This document shows positions 62,989-64,000 of a stretch of DNA of 64,000 nt, piece by piece; positions within the stretch are counted from its first letter, which is position 1, and every line of letters begins with the position of its first letter. The position numbers were made by a program, and so were the translations under genes. Under the pieces are notes generated by a model. It searched no databases, was not told where the DNA came from, and saw only the letters and a program-made list of their open reading frames with translations. The stretch comes from Streptomyces paludis (GTDB lineage: Bacteria > Actinomycetota > Actinomycetes > Streptomycetales > Streptomycetaceae). The DNA lies in NCBI RefSeq assembly GCF_003344965.1, contig NZ_CP031194.1, positions 6,820,001-6,884,000 on the forward strand, in the 5' to 3' direction.

Positions 62989-64000
62989 GTGCCGGGCAGC
63001 TATCTCGACATTGACGAACTGACCCTCCGGGCCGAGGCTCTTGTCTCGGCGTATCCGGGCCGGGCCACGCTGCGGCGGATCGGTTCCTCGCGGGCCGGGG
63101 AGCCGATCCGGCTGCTGTCCGTCGGGCGGGGCAGCCGGCATGTGCTGGTGGTGGCCGGGCCGCACGCCAATGAGCCGGTCGGCGGGGTCACTGTGCTGCG
63201 GCTCGCCCGCCATCTGGCGAACGCGGACGCGAGGGCGGACGAGAAGCCGGGTGCGAAGGCGAACGGGGACGCGAGCGCGAAGGTGAACGGGGGCGCGGGC
63301 GCCGAGGCGTACCGGTCGTCGGCCGGGCCCGCGGACACCGTCTGGCACTTCGTGCTCTCGCTCGACCCCGACGGGGCCCGCCGCAACGAGCGGTGGCTCA
63401 AGGGGCCGATGACCATGGAGCATCACTTCCGGAACTTCTTCCGTCCCGGCTTCGCGGCGCAGCCCGAGTGGCTGCCCACCGCACCGGGAGCGCGGCCCCT
63501 GCCCGAGACCCGGGCGCTCCTCGACATCCAGGACGAGCTTCGGCCGTATCTCCAGTGCTCGCTGCACAGCGCCGACGTCGGCGGCGGCTTCGTCCAGCTG
63601 ACCCGCCGGCTGCCGGGGCTCTCCGGCCCCCTGCTCCGGTCGGCCGGGGACCTCGGGATACCGGTCGAACTGGGCCCGTACGACGCCTTCTTCTGGCCCA
63701 GCCCCGGGCCCGGTGTCTTCGACATGCCGCGGCCGGAGGAGACCGACCAGTTCTCCTCGCTGCCCTCGGCGACCGCCACCTCCACCTGGTTCCACCCGCA
63801 CCGGTACGGCACGGTCACCGCCGTCGTGGAGGCGCCGATGTGGGCCGTGGACGCCGTCGGTGACGCGTCGCCGCACCCCGATCCGCACGGCGCGCTGGAC
63901 ACCATCGGCGGTACCCTCCGGGGCGACGCGCGGCTGCTGTCCGGTCTGCTGGAGCAGGTCAGGGCGGGGCTGCCCGCGACGGCGGGGCCCCTGCTGGCGC
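62989..64000 (+). CDS. M14-family zinc carboxypeptidase (3' end missing)
   Basis: 337 residues visible from GTG 62989 (GAGGG lies ~14 nt upstream, so the start is uncertain; GTG 62947 would add 14 residues). M14 fold marks: VVAGPHANEPVGG with zinc ligands His59 and Glu62, and His193 in QCSLHSADVGGG. A low-complexity Ala/Lys/Asp/Gly insert (78-106) interrupts the domain. No signal peptide, so probably cytoplasmic and perhaps acting on peptidoglycan-derived or peptide substrates. Runs off the window. The 209-bp gap before it holds no gene that I can support. Confidence 0.75.
   Translation, partial: MPGSYLDIDELTLRAEALVSAYPGRATLRRIGSSRAGEPIRLLSVGRGSRHVLVVAGPHANEPVGGVTVLRLARHLANADARADEKPGAKANGDASAKVNGGAGAEAYRSSAGPADTVWHFVLSLDPDGARRNERWLKGPMTMEHHFRNFFRPGFAAQPEWLPTAPGARPLPETRALLDIQDELRPYLQCSLHSADVGGGFVQLTRRLPGLSGPLLRSAGDLGIPVELGPYDAFFWPSPGPGVFDMPRPEETDQFSSLPSATATSTWFHPHRYGTVTAVVEAPMWAVDAVGDASPHPDPHGALDTIGGTLRGDARLLSGLLEQVRAGLPATAGPLLA

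Overview
The window is high-GC actinobacterial chromosome, most likely Streptomyces or a close relative. The signs are strong third-position GC bias, frequent GTG starts, 4-nt ATGA/GTGA stop-start couplings, a sugar ABC transporter without its own ATPase gene, and DUF5753/DUF397 regulator genes. No rRNA, tRNA or CRISPR array was seen.

Region 1 (1-20.1 kb) is metabolic. It holds a leftward sugar operon (GH35 beta-galactosidase, class II aldolase, AgaS-like SIS protein) with a divergent DeoR-family regulator. Next come an NDH-2 dehydrogenase, an MFS exporter with a divergent CGNR-type regulator across a perfect palindrome, an aldo-keto reductase, an XRE/DUF5753 regulator and a three-gene sugar ABC importer. 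The last unit is a sugar-diacid cluster: ACS-type MFS permease, FAH-family hydrolase, IclR regulator, RraA-like aldolase, SnoaL-like protein and talarate/galactarate dehydratase. Two promoters in it carry the same TCCCA-N5-TGGGA operator at the same distance from the -10 box. A hairpin at 20099-20129 closes the region.

Region 2 (20.1-62.8 kb) is a continuous defence island. Leftward genes at 20.1-29.9 kb form a pPIWI-RE operon: Cas4-like Fe-S nuclease, PD-(D/E)XK nuclease with zinc ribbon, DinG/XPD-type helicase, pPIWI-RE protein. Next to it lie three soluble Ser/Thr kinases, an HTH-fused adenine methyltransferase and a UvrD-type helicase with a RelE-like N-terminus. Then comes a class 1 DISARM system in two blocks: drmD-drmMI (38.8-46.5 kb) and drmA-drmB-drmC (56.2-62.8 kb).

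The standout feature is between the DISARM blocks. The last ~256 codons of drmMI, the expected target-recognition part of the methylase, face an oppositely oriented, promoterless alternative copy of the same segment. Outer 41-bp and inner 272-bp inverted repeats bracket the two copies, and a complete tyrosine recombinase gene lies beside them. This is the layout of a phase-variable specificity switch, here on a DISARM methyltransferase. The rest of the interval holds an XRE-DUF397 pair, two unassigned genes and a GmrSD-like restriction gene.

Four promoters in the island (upstream of the pPIWI-RE operon/kinase, the HTH-methylase, drmD and drmA/GmrSD) share a GTGAAC-based element. This suggests that separate defence systems are controlled together.

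Region 3 (63-64 kb) begins an M14-type carboxypeptidase that runs off the right edge.
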